The translations under genes and the position numbers were made by a program. The notes under the pieces were generated by a model. That model made no database searches and was not told the origin of the DNA. It saw only the letters and a program-made list of their open reading frames with translations. A DNA stretch of 64,000 nucleotides from Phenylobacterium immobile (ATCC 35973) (GTDB lineage Bacteria > Pseudomonadota > Alphaproteobacteria > Caulobacterales > Caulobacteraceae), in NCBI RefSeq assembly GCF_001375595.1, contig NZ_CVJQ01000001.1:558001-622000 (forward strand), in the 5' to 3' direction. This document shows positions 32,501 through 43,097 of the stretch, piece after piece; the first letter of the stretch is position 1, and the number at the start of each line of letters is the position of its first letter.

Positions 32501-32593
32501 CTCACCCTTGATACGACGCTGAACCTGGACGATCTGTTGAGCGACTTCGGCGAATATCAAAAGCTGCGCTATTCAGGCGATGTTCAGCCCTAG
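29567..32593 (+). CDS. ydbH: YdbH-family intermembrane transport protein (AsmA-like)
   Basis: A 1008-residue envelope protein. One N-terminal membrane helix (about residues 18-38) precedes a long repetitive beta-rich periplasmic body like other bridge-type AsmA proteins. The C-terminal region carries the YdbH/DctA-YdbH pattern: GRIPFETQDGHVRVRKGAF, ENLAFDELDATLDSLPAGKL, and a final TTLNLDDLLSDFGEYQKL. In E. coli YdbH works with YhdP and TamB in phospholipid transfer from inner to outer membrane. The start is TTG at 29567 with GAGG four bases upstream. The ynbE- and ydbL-like genes follow directly, which confirms the family call better than the diverged body. Confidence 0.87.
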   Translation: MSEPRTTRAKRSSRATRSVAIALGVAAVAVVLVVGARKPAARYFLVGWLQRQGVPAEAEVTGLTLTRFRGALRAGPAGRLDVDAPVIDVRYGLAGPWSGQPFGLAVTSVTVERPIIRASLRNGVLSLGTLDPVVQAFMRRPVQPDAAMPKVQFHAGTLFLATDYGPVTLIGDGRLEDGKLIALAGRSAPATLSGPAFAAQLGTGRLNLATAAGRTHVTATLPFARFATPAAAPFSADAGLVTLDLAGPYPDLIRKRGDGRVVVSLKGRAARLRLGDQTLTEAAFDAGFTGDVTGWITDLMVKGAATANLTAKDFGAGPARATALTIAATGDDMLWTRQGGDAVSARLGLTARADQLSTGDLVLTQASATVQGPAAFGADGVSASLAGSLLAQGAYGGLGPVTAADAPSMAAVKRAAANFVIAAPGVRLGLENGAPQLGLPMPIRISARSGAVASLAGVGQGYRLKVAGGGLPSVDAHVRQAAFSADGARLTGEIDATGDFGPVDGGAVKAAGTLQAGAGGTRFIASRCVSLAAEKLNFGENSLTAIKGDLCPTTAPMLVADGAGWRASAQAKGLSGAAPAFQLGLSDGAATLSARGGRTLEVNITSIAARVADRAPQARFHAVQIDGSARLAGEAFTSALTGRVGGFGIGRVDLRQDLAAGRGEALIDTGLLTFAEGGLQPLALSPMAAAIGSPAVGSARFHGAFAWTADGVTSQGELAVPSLDFVSPAGAVQGLSGTVLFTSLAPLATAPGQSMKVANVGGVAPLSDIDAQFVIADQTLKLAALRATVGGGQVRLEDVEIPLTPAAQIRGVVELEGVQLHDIVEASPFGDKVDLSARVSGRIPFETQDGHVRVRKGAFRAIEPGRLSIDRTALTGVSAAGAQALAAAPVPVPGLAAGAAAMSTPVADFAYQAMENLAFDELDATLDSLPAGKLGILFHLRGRHDPPQKQSIKLSLGDIISRRFMTKPLPLPSGTQVNLTLDTTLNLDDLLSDFGEYQKLRYSGDVQP

Positions 32594-32629
32594 GCTCTTA
32601 GGGTCGGCCGCAATGATGGAGACCACCAC

Positions 32630-32842
32630 ATGACCGAGCCGCTCCGCGCCTCATCCCGGATGGCGATGCGCATCCCCCTTCTGGCCATCGGCGGTTTCGC
32701 CCTGACCCTGGCCGCCTGTACGCCGACCATTCGCGTGGCCGTCGAGCCGATCACCATCTACGCCAAGCTGGACGCGAACGTCCGGCTGCAGCTGGACGAG
32801 GAAGTGAAATCCCTCATCCAGCAAAACCCGAACCTCTTCTAA
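32630..32842 (+). CDS. ynbE: YnbE-family outer membrane lipoprotein
   Basis: A 70-residue lipoprotein with lipobox LAAC (cysteine near residue 30) and the YnbE core TPTIRVAVEPITIYAKLDANV followed by a C-terminal charged helix. In E. coli YnbE stacks on the C-terminal end of YdbH to complete the bridge to the outer membrane. The ATG at 32630 has GGAG about 8 nt upstream. It lies 36 bp after the ydbH-like gene and 10 bp before the ydbL-like gene. Confidence 0.88.
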   Translation: MTEPLRASSRMAMRIPLLAIGGFALTLAACTPTIRVAVEPITIYAKLDANVRLQLDEEVKSLIQQNPNLF

Positions 32843-32852
32843 GGAGGGCCCT

Positions 32853-33227
32853 ATGACCCGCACCGCATTCTTCGCTCTCACCGCCGGCGTGGCCACCGCC
32901 ACCCTGCTCGCCCTGACCGTCGCCCCCGCCGCCGTCGCCCAGACGGCGCAGGCCAAGGCCACTGTCGATTCCGCCAAGGCCGCCGGGGTCGTCGGCGAAC
33001 AGGCCGACGGCTTCCTCGGTCTCGTGACCGGCGCCGCCGATCCGGCCGTCAAGGCCGCCGTCGCTGAGATCAACGCCGGTCGCGCCCAGATCTACCGCGA
33101 GGCCGCCGCCAAGACCGGCGTCACCGCCGAAGCCGCCGGCGCCTCGGCCTACACCCAGGTCGTCCAGACCCGCATGAAGCCCGGCGAATTCTATCGTCCG
33201 GCGGGCGCTGGCTGGATGCGCAAATAG
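32853..33227 (+). CDS. ydbL: YdbL-family periplasmic protein (DUF1318)
   Basis: A 124-residue exported protein. The signal peptide ends near residue 30 (APAAVAQ). The mature part has the DUF1318 pattern: AKAAGVVGEQADGFLGLV, INAGRAQIYREAAAKTGV, and a C-terminal GEFYRPAGAGWMRK. E. coli YdbL is a periplasmic partner thought to keep YdbH-YnbE assembly in check. The RBS is AAGGAGG, strong for this window, so the protein may be made in excess of YdbH. Confidence 0.9.
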   Translation: MTRTAFFALTAGVATATLLALTVAPAAVAQTAQAKATVDSAKAAGVVGEQADGFLGLVTGAADPAVKAAVAEINAGRAQIYREAAAKTGVTAEAAGASAYTQVVQTRMKPGEFYRPAGAGWMRK

Positions 33228-33253
33228 CCGACATCTGAAGGGGGCGGGGGCGC

Positions 33254-34498
33254 TTGAACTTCCATCGAAGCGCCGGCGCGCTCTGCGCCGGCACGCTCTG
33301 GCTCGCGCTCGCCGTCCCGGCGGGCGCGCAGGCGCCGGCCGCTCCACTCGCGCCTGTACGCGCGCGCTGTCAGGTCGACAATGACACCGACCCCGTGGCC
33401 GTCGCCGCAGCCTGCGAGGCGGCGCTTGTCGCCGCGACGCCGGAGGCCCGCTTCGACCTGATCGTGGCCCGCGGCTACGCCCAGATTCGCCAGCAGCGCT
33501 ACGTCGAGGCCCTCGCCGACCTTGATTCGGCCCTGCGCATCAGCGCCCAGAGCGCCTTTGTGCGCCATGAGCGGGCCTTCGCCCTCAATGCGCTCGGTCG
33601 CTATGACGAGGCCCTCGTCGAGCTCGACGCCGAAGAGAAACTCCTGCCCGACAGCCCCCGGGTGGCGCAGGAGCGCGCCTTCGCCCACGCCCGGCTGGGC
33701 GATCTGGCCCAGGCTCGCCGCGAATGGGATCGCGTTGTCGCCCTGTCGCCGGACGACGCCCGCGCTCGGCTCGGCCGCGCCGCCGCGGCCCTGTGGACTG
33801 GCGATTTCGCCCAGGTCCGCGCCGACCTGGCCCTCGTCGCGGCCGATCGCGACCCCGCTGTCACCGCCGGCCACCAGGTTCTGTCGCGCCGTCTGGCCCT
33901 GGCCAGCGCCCGCGGCCCCGCGCCGGACGCACTCGCCCGCTGCCGGGCCGCCCCGGCGGACGCCGCAGGATTGGTCGGCGACTGTACGGCCGCCTTCCTG
34001 TCCGAGCCCAATGTCGGCGTCCGCGCCGAGATCCTCGGCCTGCGCGCCGCGGCCTGGACCGCTCAAGGCGACCTCGACCAGGCGCTGGAGGACAGCGAGA
34101 TCGCCGTGGCGCTCTATCCGCCCGAGCCCAACGCCCATGCCGCGCTCGCCTTCCGCCTGCTGTTGGCCGGCCGCGGGCCCGAGGCCCTGGCGCGCTTCGA
34201 TCAGGCGGTGCGCCTGCAGCCCTCGGCCTTCGCCCTCGCCGGCCGGGCGCGGACCCGGTTCGAGCTGGGCGACGCCACGGGCGCGGCCGCCGACGCGCGC
34301 GCCGCCAACGACCAGGCCCCCAACGACCTGGCTTTCATCGTCCTGGGCGACCTGGCCTACCGCGCCAGCGACGCCGCCGCCGCCCGCGTGGCCTGGCTGA
34401 ACGCCTACCGCCTGGGCTACCGCGGCGCTGACCTCGTCGAGCGCCTGACCCGCGCCGGCGTCACCAACCCCGCCAGGGACGCCGGCGCCCTGCGCTGA
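33254..34498 (+). CDS. Exported tetratricopeptide-repeat protein
   Basis: A 414-residue periplasmic protein. The signal peptide ends at AVPAGAQA near residue 26. Several degenerate TPR units fill the rest, such as GYAQIRQQRYVEALADLDSA, ALNALGRYDEALVELDA and AHARLGDLAQARREWDR, and again near residues 260-400. C39 and C53 near the mature N-terminus, and C229 and C242 in the middle, could form disulfides. The start is TTG at 33254 behind GGGGCGGGGG. It follows the ydbL-like gene by 26 bp on the same strand and may be a fourth member of that operon. TPR proteins of this kind scaffold other proteins; its partners are unknown. Confidence 0.8.
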   Translation: MNFHRSAGALCAGTLWLALAVPAGAQAPAAPLAPVRARCQVDNDTDPVAVAAACEAALVAATPEARFDLIVARGYAQIRQQRYVEALADLDSALRISAQSAFVRHERAFALNALGRYDEALVELDAEEKLLPDSPRVAQERAFAHARLGDLAQARREWDRVVALSPDDARARLGRAAAALWTGDFAQVRADLALVAADRDPAVTAGHQVLSRRLALASARGPAPDALARCRAAPADAAGLVGDCTAAFLSEPNVGVRAEILGLRAAAWTAQGDLDQALEDSEIAVALYPPEPNAHAALAFRLLLAGRGPEALARFDQAVRLQPSAFALAGRARTRFELGDATGAAADARAANDQAPNDLAFIVLGDLAYRASDAAAARVAWLNAYRLGYRGADLVERLTRAGVTNPARDAGALR

Positions 34499-34502
34499 GG
34501 GC

Positions 34503-35477
34503 TCAGGCCTTCAGGATGATCTTGCCGATGTGCGAGCTTTCCATCCGCGCATGGGCCTCGGCGGCGTCGGCCAGCGGCACAAGGCTGTCGACCACCGGCT
34601 TGACCTTGCCCGTCTGAACCCAGGGCCAGGCGACCTCGGCGGCGTGGGCGATCAGGCGCGCCTTTTCGTCGGCCGGCCGGTTGCGCAGGGTCGAGCCCAT
34701 CACCGCGGCGCGCTTGGCCATCAGCGTGCGCAAGGGCAGCTGCACGTCCGCACCGCCCAGCACCGAGATGAACGTGATGCGCCCGCCGATGCGGATGGCC
34801 TGCAGGTCCTTGGCGAAGAAGTCGCCGCCGACCAGCTCCATGACCACATCGACCTGGCCCTCCAGCAGCGCGCCGAAATCCTCGACCGTGGTGTCGATCG
34901 CCCGGTCGGCGCCGAACTCCAGGGCCTTGGCGCATTTTTCCGCGCCGCGCGCCGTGGCGATGACGGTGCAGCCGAAGGCCTTGCCCATCTGTATGGCGCT
35001 GGACCCGATGCCCGACGCTGCGCCGTGGACCAGGAGGGTCTCGCCCGGCTTTAGCGCCGCGGCCTCGAAGACGTTGGCGAACACCGTCAGCACAGTCTCC
35101 GGCAGGCCGCCGGCCTCCACCAGATCGACATGGTCGGGCACGGGCAGGACGTGGCGCGCGTCGACCGCGACGTACTCCGCATAGCCGCCGCCGCCCAGCA
35201 GGGCGCAGACCCGGTCGCCGACCTTCCAGGGACCAGCAGCGACCACGACCTCGCCTGAGACCTCCAGGCCCATATGGGGCGAAGACCCCGCCGGCGGCGG
35301 ATAAAGGCCGCGGCGTTGCGCCAGGTCCGCGCCGTTCAGGCCGGCGCCGGCCGCCTTTATCAGCACCTCACCCTCGCGCACCGCGGGCAAGGGAACCTGG
35401 ACGGCTCTCAGCGCGGCGGCGGGACCCTTGCCGCCCTCGATCTCAATGGCGGTCATGGTTTCGGGCAGGGCGGTCAT
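34503..35477 (-). CDS. NAD(P)H:quinone oxidoreductase (zinc-free MDR family, PIG3-like)
   Basis: A 324-residue medium-chain reductase. It has the quinone oxidoreductase pattern NGADLAQRRGLYPPPAGSSP near residue 48, HMGLEVSGEVV, GDRVCALLGGGGYAEYV, and the nucleotide-binding LLVHGAASGIGSSAIQMGKA near residue 150. The zinc-binding cysteines of alcohol dehydrogenases are missing, as usual for this branch. I chose the ATG at 35477, with GGAG 9 nt upstream; the reading frame stays open much further but that part is non-coding. It probably reduces quinones or other electrophiles with NADPH. Confidence 0.9.
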   Translation of the reverse strand: MTALPETMTAIEIEGGKGPAAALRAVQVPLPAVREGEVLIKAAGAGLNGADLAQRRGLYPPPAGSSPHMGLEVSGEVVVAAGPWKVGDRVCALLGGGGYAEYVAVDARHVLPVPDHVDLVEAGGLPETVLTVFANVFEAAALKPGETLLVHGAASGIGSSAIQMGKAFGCTVIATARGAEKCAKALEFGADRAIDTTVEDFGALLEGQVDVVMELVGGDFFAKDLQAIRIGGRITFISVLGGADVQLPLRTLMAKRAAVMGSTLRNRPADEKARLIAHAAEVAWPWVQTGKVKPVVDSLVPLADAAEAHARMESSHIGKIILKA

Positions 35478-35623
35478 GGTGAAGGGCTCCGGGTGCGAGG
35501 TCGCCTGGATAACGCGTTGTCCGGCCAAGGCGTCAAGCGCCGTGCGGCCTTGCTGACAATGTCCCTGGTTGCAGGCGGGCCCGGTCGGAGGTTGGATAAG
35601 CGTCCGAACAGGAGGCGCGTGAC

Positions 35624-35833
35624 GTGATGGATGAACCGGCGGATGTGCGTTTCGGCCGCGGCCAGCGACTGGCCGAGGCCATGCGTGAAGATCTCGATCT
35701 CTATGCCGTGGAGGAGCTGAAGGAACGCCGCGAGGTCCTGCAGGCCGAGATCGCCCGGGTCGAGGCGCAGATCGTACGCAAACAATCAGGGCGCGCCGCG
35801 GCCGACGCTCTGTTCTCGAAACCGGCGGGCTGA
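35624..35833 (+). CDS. DUF1192 family small protein
   Basis: A 69-residue protein with an acidic, helical core: LYAVEELKERREVLQAEIA followed by VEAQIVRKQ, then a Ser/Ala-rich tail ending LFSKPAG. This is the DUF1192 pattern, common in alphaproteobacteria and of unknown function; a short coiled coil is likely. GGAGG stands 8 nt upstream of GTG at 35624; an ATG directly after it (35627) is an equal alternative. A strong terminator follows before the convergent rpmE. Confidence 0.85.
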   Translation: MMDEPADVRFGRGQRLAEAMREDLDLYAVEELKERREVLQAEIARVEAQIVRKQSGRAAADALFSKPAG

Positions 35834-35868
35834 CGCCCCGCAAAGAATCTGCAGACGGAAACGACAAA

Positions 35869-35899
35869 AACGCCGCGGAGGACCAGCCTCCGCGGCGTT
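35869..35899. terminator. Bidirectional Rho-independent terminator between DUF1192 and rpmE
   Basis: A 13-bp perfect stem, AACGCCGCGGAGG / CCTCCGCGGCGTT, with loop ACCAG. An A-run precedes it on the plus strand (a T-run for minus-strand transcription), and a short CGTCTTT follows. It should stop both the DUF1192 and the rpmE transcripts. Confidence 0.85.
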
Positions 35900-35940
35900 C
35901 GTCTTTCCGGACCGCCGGGCGCATCGCCGGCGAGGCCGTC

Positions 35941-36165
35941 TTACTTGCGGGTGAAGGCGCCGAACTTGGCGTTGAAGCGCGAAACGCGGCCGCCACGGTC
36001 CAGCAGCTGCTGGTTGCCGCCGGTCCACGCCGGGTGCGTCTTCGGATCGATGTCCAGGTTCAGGGTCGCGCCTTCGGCCTGATAGGTCGAGCGCGTCTGA
36101 TAGGTCGTGCCGTCGGTCATCACCACATTGATGAAGTGGTAGTCCGGGTGGATGTCTTGTTTCAT
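35941..36165 (-). CDS. rpmE: 50S ribosomal protein bL31
   Basis: A 74-residue ribosomal protein beginning [19 protein letters not shown] and containing [20 protein letters not shown]. There are no cysteines, so this is the zinc-free C- form usual in alphaproteobacteria. The ATG at 36165 is clear from homology; the open frame runs upstream antisense to the ABC exporter gene but that extension is not coding. It ends ahead of a strong terminator. Confidence 0.97.
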   Translation of the reverse strand: MKQDIHPDYHFINVVMTDGTTYQTRSTYQAEGATLNLDIDPKTHPAWTGGNQQLLDRGGRVSRFNAKFGAFTRK

Positions 36166-36282
36166 AGCGCGAACGCCTGACGTAAAGGAGCGGCCATCGG
36201 AGTCGGCCGGTTGGCCCACCCCGAAAAAGGGAAGCCGGGCGTATACAGGAAACGCCCGCGTCAGTGCAAGGTGCGAACGCGG

Positions 36283-38142
<1,860 letters not shown>

Positions 38143-38161
38143 GGGGTCAAAGGGGCCGGCG

Positions 38162-38503
38162 ATGAAGGCAGGGTTGATGATCGCTCTGGCCCTGGGGGCC
38201 CTGGCTTCGGGCGTCGCCTGGCGCGCCGAGGCGCGTGAGTGCCCTAGCGGGGCCTACAGCGTGATGGACCAATGGGGCAAGTCCCATTGCCGGCGCTTCG
38301 TCAGCGAGCCAAAATCCTCAATGCCGCCTCCAGGCGGCGCCTGCCCCCTGGGCAAGTACCCGGCCTTAAGCGCGAGCGGGAATAAGGTGTGCCGCAGCTT
38401 CGGCGGCTCGCTCGCCGGAGGGTCCGCCACGCCCAGGCCGTGCCGCGTCGGGACCTATCCCTGGACGAACGCGAACGGCAAACGCGTCTGCAAGTCCTAC
38501 TAG
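38162..38503 (+). CDS. Small exported protein made of three cysteine repeats
   Basis: A 113-residue protein that I do not recognise. A signal peptide covers about residues 1-25 ([17 protein letters not shown], then AEA). The mature part is three ungapped 20-residue units at 27-46, 61-80 and 94-113, each C-x2-G-x-Y-x6-G-x3-C-[RK]-[RS]-[FY], joined by 13-14 residue linkers rich in Pro, Gly and Ser. Each unit has two cysteines 16 apart, suggesting three separate disulfide loops; the last unit ends exactly at the stop codon. The mature protein is basic. AAAGGGG stands upstream of the ATG. It follows the ABC exporter gene by 19 bp and may share its transcript. Confidence 0.8.
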   Translation: MKAGLMIALALGALASGVAWRAEARECPSGAYSVMDQWGKSHCRRFVSEPKSSMPPPGGACPLGKYPALSASGNKVCRSFGGSLAGGSATPRPCRVGTYPWTNANGKRVCKSY

Positions 38504-38506
38504 GAC

Positions 38507-39526
38507 TTAGTCCTCGTCCTCTTCCTCATAGCCGACCAGCGCCAGCGCGCGGGCGGTCACGCCGTGCAGCTCCGCCCAGCGGGCCAGCGCCTCTTCGCGG
38601 CCGTGGGTGATCCACAGCTCGCCCGGGCGTAACTCATCGACCGTGGCGGTCAGTTCATCCCAGTCGGCGTGGTCTGAGATCACCAGCGGCAGTTCGACGC
38701 CACGCTGACGGGCGCGGGCGCGCACCTGCATCCAGCCCGAGGCGAAGGCGGCGACGGGCTCGGGAAACCGCCGGCTCCAGCGGTCGGCGAGGGCGGACGG
38801 TGGGGCGATGACGATCTCGCCGGCGAAACCAGCCTTGCCGGCGGCCTTGTCGATGGTGGCCGGCGCGAGCGGCCCCAGCTCCACGCCATGACGCTCATAA
38901 AGCGCGTTCAGCCGCTCCAGCGCGCCGTGGACATAGATCGTTCGCTCCCAGCCGGCCTCGCGCAGCAGGCGGATGATCCGCTGCGCCTTGCCTAAAGCGT
39001 AGGCGCCGATCATGTGCGTCCGCTCCGGGAACTGTGCGACCGAACGCAGCAGTCGGGCGATTTCGCCGGCGTCATCCGGGTGGCGGAAGACCGGCAGGCC
39101 GAAGGTCGCCTCGGTGATGAAGACGTCGCAGGGCACAGGCTCGAAGGCCGGGCAGGTCGGGTCGCGACGGCGCTTGTAGTCGCCGCTGACCACCATGGTG
39201 AGGCCCTTCCACCGCACGACGGCCTGGGCCGAACCCAGCACATGCCCAGCCGGCGCCAGGCTCACCTCGACGCAGTCGCGCATCACGGCTTCGCCATAGG
39301 CCGCAGCCTGGCGACCCTCGGCGAAGGCTGCGCCATAGCGCTCAGCCATGATGTCCAGGGTCTCCGCCGTCGCCAGGACCGCGCCGTGTCCGGCGCGCGC
39401 ATGGTCGGAATGTCCGTGGGTGATGACGGCGCGGGCCACTGGCTGCACCGGGTCGATGTAGAAATCGCCCGGCGGGCAATAGAGACCCTCCGGCTTCGGA
39501 CAAAGCAGGTCCTGGGGACGGATCAA
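38507..39526 (-). CDS. Ligase-associated DNA exonuclease (metallo-beta-lactamase/beta-CASP fold)
   Basis: A 339-residue predicted nuclease. It has the metal-binding motif VITHGHSDHARAGH near residue 35, further ligand sites in LAPAGHVLG and VVSGDYKRRRDP, and the beta-CASP region ending in VISDHADWDEL and WITHGREEALARW. Genes of this family usually cluster with an ATP-dependent DNA ligase, an Lhr-like helicase and a calcineurin-like phosphoesterase. Here the matching ligase lies about 9 kb away at 48416 and the other two genes are not in the window. It starts with TTG at 39526, preceded by GGGAG. Confidence 0.92.
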   Translation of the reverse strand: MIRPQDLLCPKPEGLYCPPGDFYIDPVQPVARAVITHGHSDHARAGHGAVLATAETLDIMAERYGAAFAEGRQAAAYGEAVMRDCVEVSLAPAGHVLGSAQAVVRWKGLTMVVSGDYKRRRDPTCPAFEPVPCDVFITEATFGLPVFRHPDDAGEIARLLRSVAQFPERTHMIGAYALGKAQRIIRLLREAGWERTIYVHGALERLNALYERHGVELGPLAPATIDKAAGKAGFAGEIVIAPPSALADRWSRRFPEPVAAFASGWMQVRARARQRGVELPLVISDHADWDELTATVDELRPGELWITHGREEALARWAELHGVTARALALVGYEEEDED

Positions 39527-39608
39527 ATCGCATGCTCCCGTGGTGAAGTCCGGCTGCCTGATACCGCAACGCCCCCTTTACATAGCGATGCTAAGGGGTT
39601 CCCGGGGC

Positions 39609-39637
39609 TTGACTCACCCTTTGCGGACCTGAACAAC
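39609..39637 (+). promoter_or_regulatory. Weak promoter candidate for gap-pgk-fba
   Basis: TTGACT (39609-39614) resembles a -35 box and is followed after 17 bp by AACAAC, a poor -10. It lies in the 157-bp gap upstream of gap, about 45 bp from the start codon. Only the -35 half is convincing. Confidence 0.3.
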
Positions 39638-39683
39638 GCCCGGCGAAAACCAACGATCCTTCAATCAACAAGGAGCTCTCCAC

Positions 39684-40691
<1,008 letters not shown>

Positions 40692-40715
40692 GCGCCGAAG
40701 AGCCCGATCAGACCC

Positions 40716-41906
40716 ATGACCTTCAAGACCCTCGACGACGCGGATCTCTCTGGAAAACGGGCCTTGGTCCGCGTCGACTTCAACGTGCCGATGGCTGATG
40801 GCGCCGTCAGCGACGACACCCGCCTGCGGGCCGCCAAGCCGACCATCGACAAGCTGAAGGCCGGCGGCGCCAAGATCGTCCTGCTGGCGCACTTCGACCG
40901 GCCGAAGGGCAAGCGGGTCGACGCCATGAGCCTGAAGCCGATCGCCGAGGCGCTCTCGAAGGTCCTGGGCGCTCCGGTCGCCTTCGCCGACGACTGCGTC
41001 GGGCCGTCGGCCAAGGCGGCGGTGGACGCGCTCTCGAACGGCGAGGTTCTGCTTCTGGAGAATGTCCGCTTCCATCCGGGCGAGGAAGCCAACGATCCGG
41101 AGTTCGCCAAGGCCCTGGCCGCCAACGGCGACCTCTACGTCAATGACGCCTTTTCGGCCGCCCACCGCGCCCACGCCTCGACCGAGGGTCTGGCCCGCGT
41201 CCTGCCCGCCTACGCCGGCGAGCAGATGCGCCTGGAGCTGAACGCGCTGGACGCGGCCCTGGGCAACCCGCAACGGCCGGTGCTGGGCATCGTCGGCGGA
41301 TCGAAGGTCTCGACCAAGCTCGACCTGCTGCGCAATCTGGTGACCAAGCTCGACAAGCTGGCCATCGGCGGCGGCATGGCCAACACCTTCCTTTACGCCC
41401 AGGGGCACGACGTCGGCGCCTCCTACTGCGAGAAGGACCTGGCCGACACCGCGCGCGACATCATCCGCCTGGCCGGCCAGAACAACTGCAAGCTTTTCCT
41501 GCCGCTCGACATCGTGGTGGCCGAGAAGATCGCCCCTGGCGCGCCGGCTCATGTCCGCATGGCCGGCTCCATCGACGACGACGAACGCATTCTCGACGCC
41601 GGCCCGGAAACCGTGGAGCGTCTGTGCCGCGCCATGGGCAACTCCAAGACCCTGATCTGGAACGGTCCGCTGGGCGTGTTCGAGGTTCCGCCCTTCGACA
41701 AGGGCACCATGGACGCGGCGCGACATGCCGCCGCCCTGGCCAAGGACGGCAAGCTGGTGGCGGTCGCCGGTGGTGGTGATACGGTGGCGGCCTTGAACGC
41801 CGCCGGCGTGACGGGCGACTTCACCTTCGTCTCGACCGCCGGAGGGGCGTTCCTGGAATGGATGGAAGGCAAGGAGCTGCCGGGGGTGGCGGCTCTTAGC
41901 CGGTAA
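40716..41906 (+). CDS. pgk: Phosphoglycerate kinase
   Basis: A 396-residue glycolytic kinase forming ATP from 1,3-bisphosphoglycerate. Motifs seen are [16 protein letters not shown] near residue 15, [12 protein letters not shown] (the common form has GRP in place of DRP), [26 protein letters not shown] near 195, and the C-terminal [13 protein letters not shown]. Length is normal. It sits between gap and fba. Confidence 0.98.
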   Translation: MTFKTLDDADLSGKRALVRVDFNVPMADGAVSDDTRLRAAKPTIDKLKAGGAKIVLLAHFDRPKGKRVDAMSLKPIAEALSKVLGAPVAFADDCVGPSAKAAVDALSNGEVLLLENVRFHPGEEANDPEFAKALAANGDLYVNDAFSAAHRAHASTEGLARVLPAYAGEQMRLELNALDAALGNPQRPVLGIVGGSKVSTKLDLLRNLVTKLDKLAIGGGMANTFLYAQGHDVGASYCEKDLADTARDIIRLAGQNNCKLFLPLDIVVAEKIAPGAPAHVRMAGSIDDDERILDAGPETVERLCRAMGNSKTLIWNGPLGVFEVPPFDKGTMDAARHAAALAKDGKLVAVAGGGDTVAALNAAGVTGDFTFVSTAGGAFLEWMEGKELPGVAALSR

Positions 41907-41928
41907 ACGAGGGCCAAAGGGGACAGCC

Positions 41929-43014
41929 ATGGCGCGGATCACGCTTCGACAACTTCTCGACCACGCAGCCGAGCACGACTACGGCCTGCCGGCCTTCAAC
42001 ATCAACAACATGGAGCAGGGCCTCGCGATCATGGAGGCGGCCGCCAAGGTCGACGCACCGGTGATCATCCAGGCGAGCCGCGGCGCGCGCTCCTACGCCA
42101 ATGACATCGTGCTGAAGCACCTGATCGACGCGCTCGCCGAGATGTACCCGGCGATCCCGATCTGCATGCACCAGGACCACGGCAACAGCGAAGCCACCTG
42201 CGCCACGGCGATCCAGTACGGCTTCACCAGCGTGATGATGGACGGCTCGCTGAAGGCCGACGGCAAGTCGCCCGCCGACTACGACTACAACGTCAAGGTC
42301 ACCAAGAACGTGGTCGACATGGCCCATTGGGTCGGCGCCTCGGTCGAGGGCGAGCTCGGCATCCTGGGCAGCCTGGAGACCGGCGAAGGCGAGAAGGAAG
42401 ACGGCCACGGCTTCGAGGGCAAACTCGACCACAGCCAGCTGCTGACCGATCCCGACCAGGCGGTCGACTTCGTGAAGGCCACTGAGGTCGACGCGCTGGC
42501 CATCGCCATGGGCACCAGCCATGGCGCCTATAAGTTCAGCCGCAAGCCGGACGGCGAAGTCCTGGCGATGAACGTGATCGAAGAGATCCACCGCCGCCTG
42601 CCCAACACCCACCTGGTGATGCACGGCTCGTCCTCCGTGCCGCAGGACCTGCAGGACATCATCAACCAGTACGGCGGCGAGATGCCCCAGACCTGGGGCG
42701 TGCCGGTCGAAGAGATTCAGCGCGGCATCAAGCACGGCGTGCGCAAGATCAACATCGACACCGACAACCGGATGGCCATGACCGGCGCGATCCGCAAGAT
42801 CTTCGCCGAGAACCCGGGCGAGTTCGACCCGCGCAAGTATCTGAAGCCCGCCATGGACGCCATGCGGGTGGTCTGCACGCAGCGCTTCGAAGAATTCGGC
42901 GCCGCCGGCTGGGGCAGCAAGATCACGCCGCTGCCGCAATCGGTCATGGCCAAACGCTACGCCGCGGGGGAGCTTTCGCCGAAGTTCACCACGGCCAAGA
43001 TCGCCGCCGAATAG
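41929..43014 (+). CDS. fba: Fructose-bisphosphate aldolase, class II
   Basis: A 361-residue zinc-dependent aldolase of the Calvin-type (CbbA-like) class II branch. It begins with [20 protein letters not shown], and zinc ligands are visible in MHQDHGNS (near residue 80), MGTSHGAYK and MHGSSSVP. A phosphate-binding segment [16 protein letters not shown] lies near 280. It closes the glycolytic run and is followed by a GC-rich terminator at 43042. Confidence 0.97.
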   Translation: MARITLRQLLDHAAEHDYGLPAFNINNMEQGLAIMEAAAKVDAPVIIQASRGARSYANDIVLKHLIDALAEMYPAIPICMHQDHGNSEATCATAIQYGFTSVMMDGSLKADGKSPADYDYNVKVTKNVVDMAHWVGASVEGELGILGSLETGEGEKEDGHGFEGKLDHSQLLTDPDQAVDFVKATEVDALAIAMGTSHGAYKFSRKPDGEVLAMNVIEEIHRRLPNTHLVMHGSSSVPQDLQDIINQYGGEMPQTWGVPVEEIQRGIKHGVRKINIDTDNRMAMTGAIRKIFAENPGEFDPRKYLKPAMDAMRVVCTQRFEEFGAAGWGSKITPLPQSVMAKRYAAGELSPKFTTAKIAAE

Positions 43015-43041
43015 GCGCGAGGCCTTCTCGAAGGCTGCGGG

Positions 43042-43069
43042 GGGCCGGTCGTCGGGGGGCGACCGGCCC
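43042..43069. terminator. Terminator hairpin after fba
   Basis: A 10-bp perfect stem, GGGCCGGTCG / CGACCGGCCC, with an 8-nt loop, followed by TCTTTGCG. It lies 28 bp after the fba stop and 29 bp before the stop of the convergent transporter, so it may serve both directions, though the T-run is short. Confidence 0.7.
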
Positions 43070-43097
43070 TCTTTGCGTTCAGGCCCGGCCCTGCAGG

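Noticed and set aside
35478..35996. Long N-terminal extension of the quinone oxidoreductase
   Set aside because: The family start matches the ATG at 35477 with a good ribosome-binding site; the extension crosses the DUF1192 gene in antisense.
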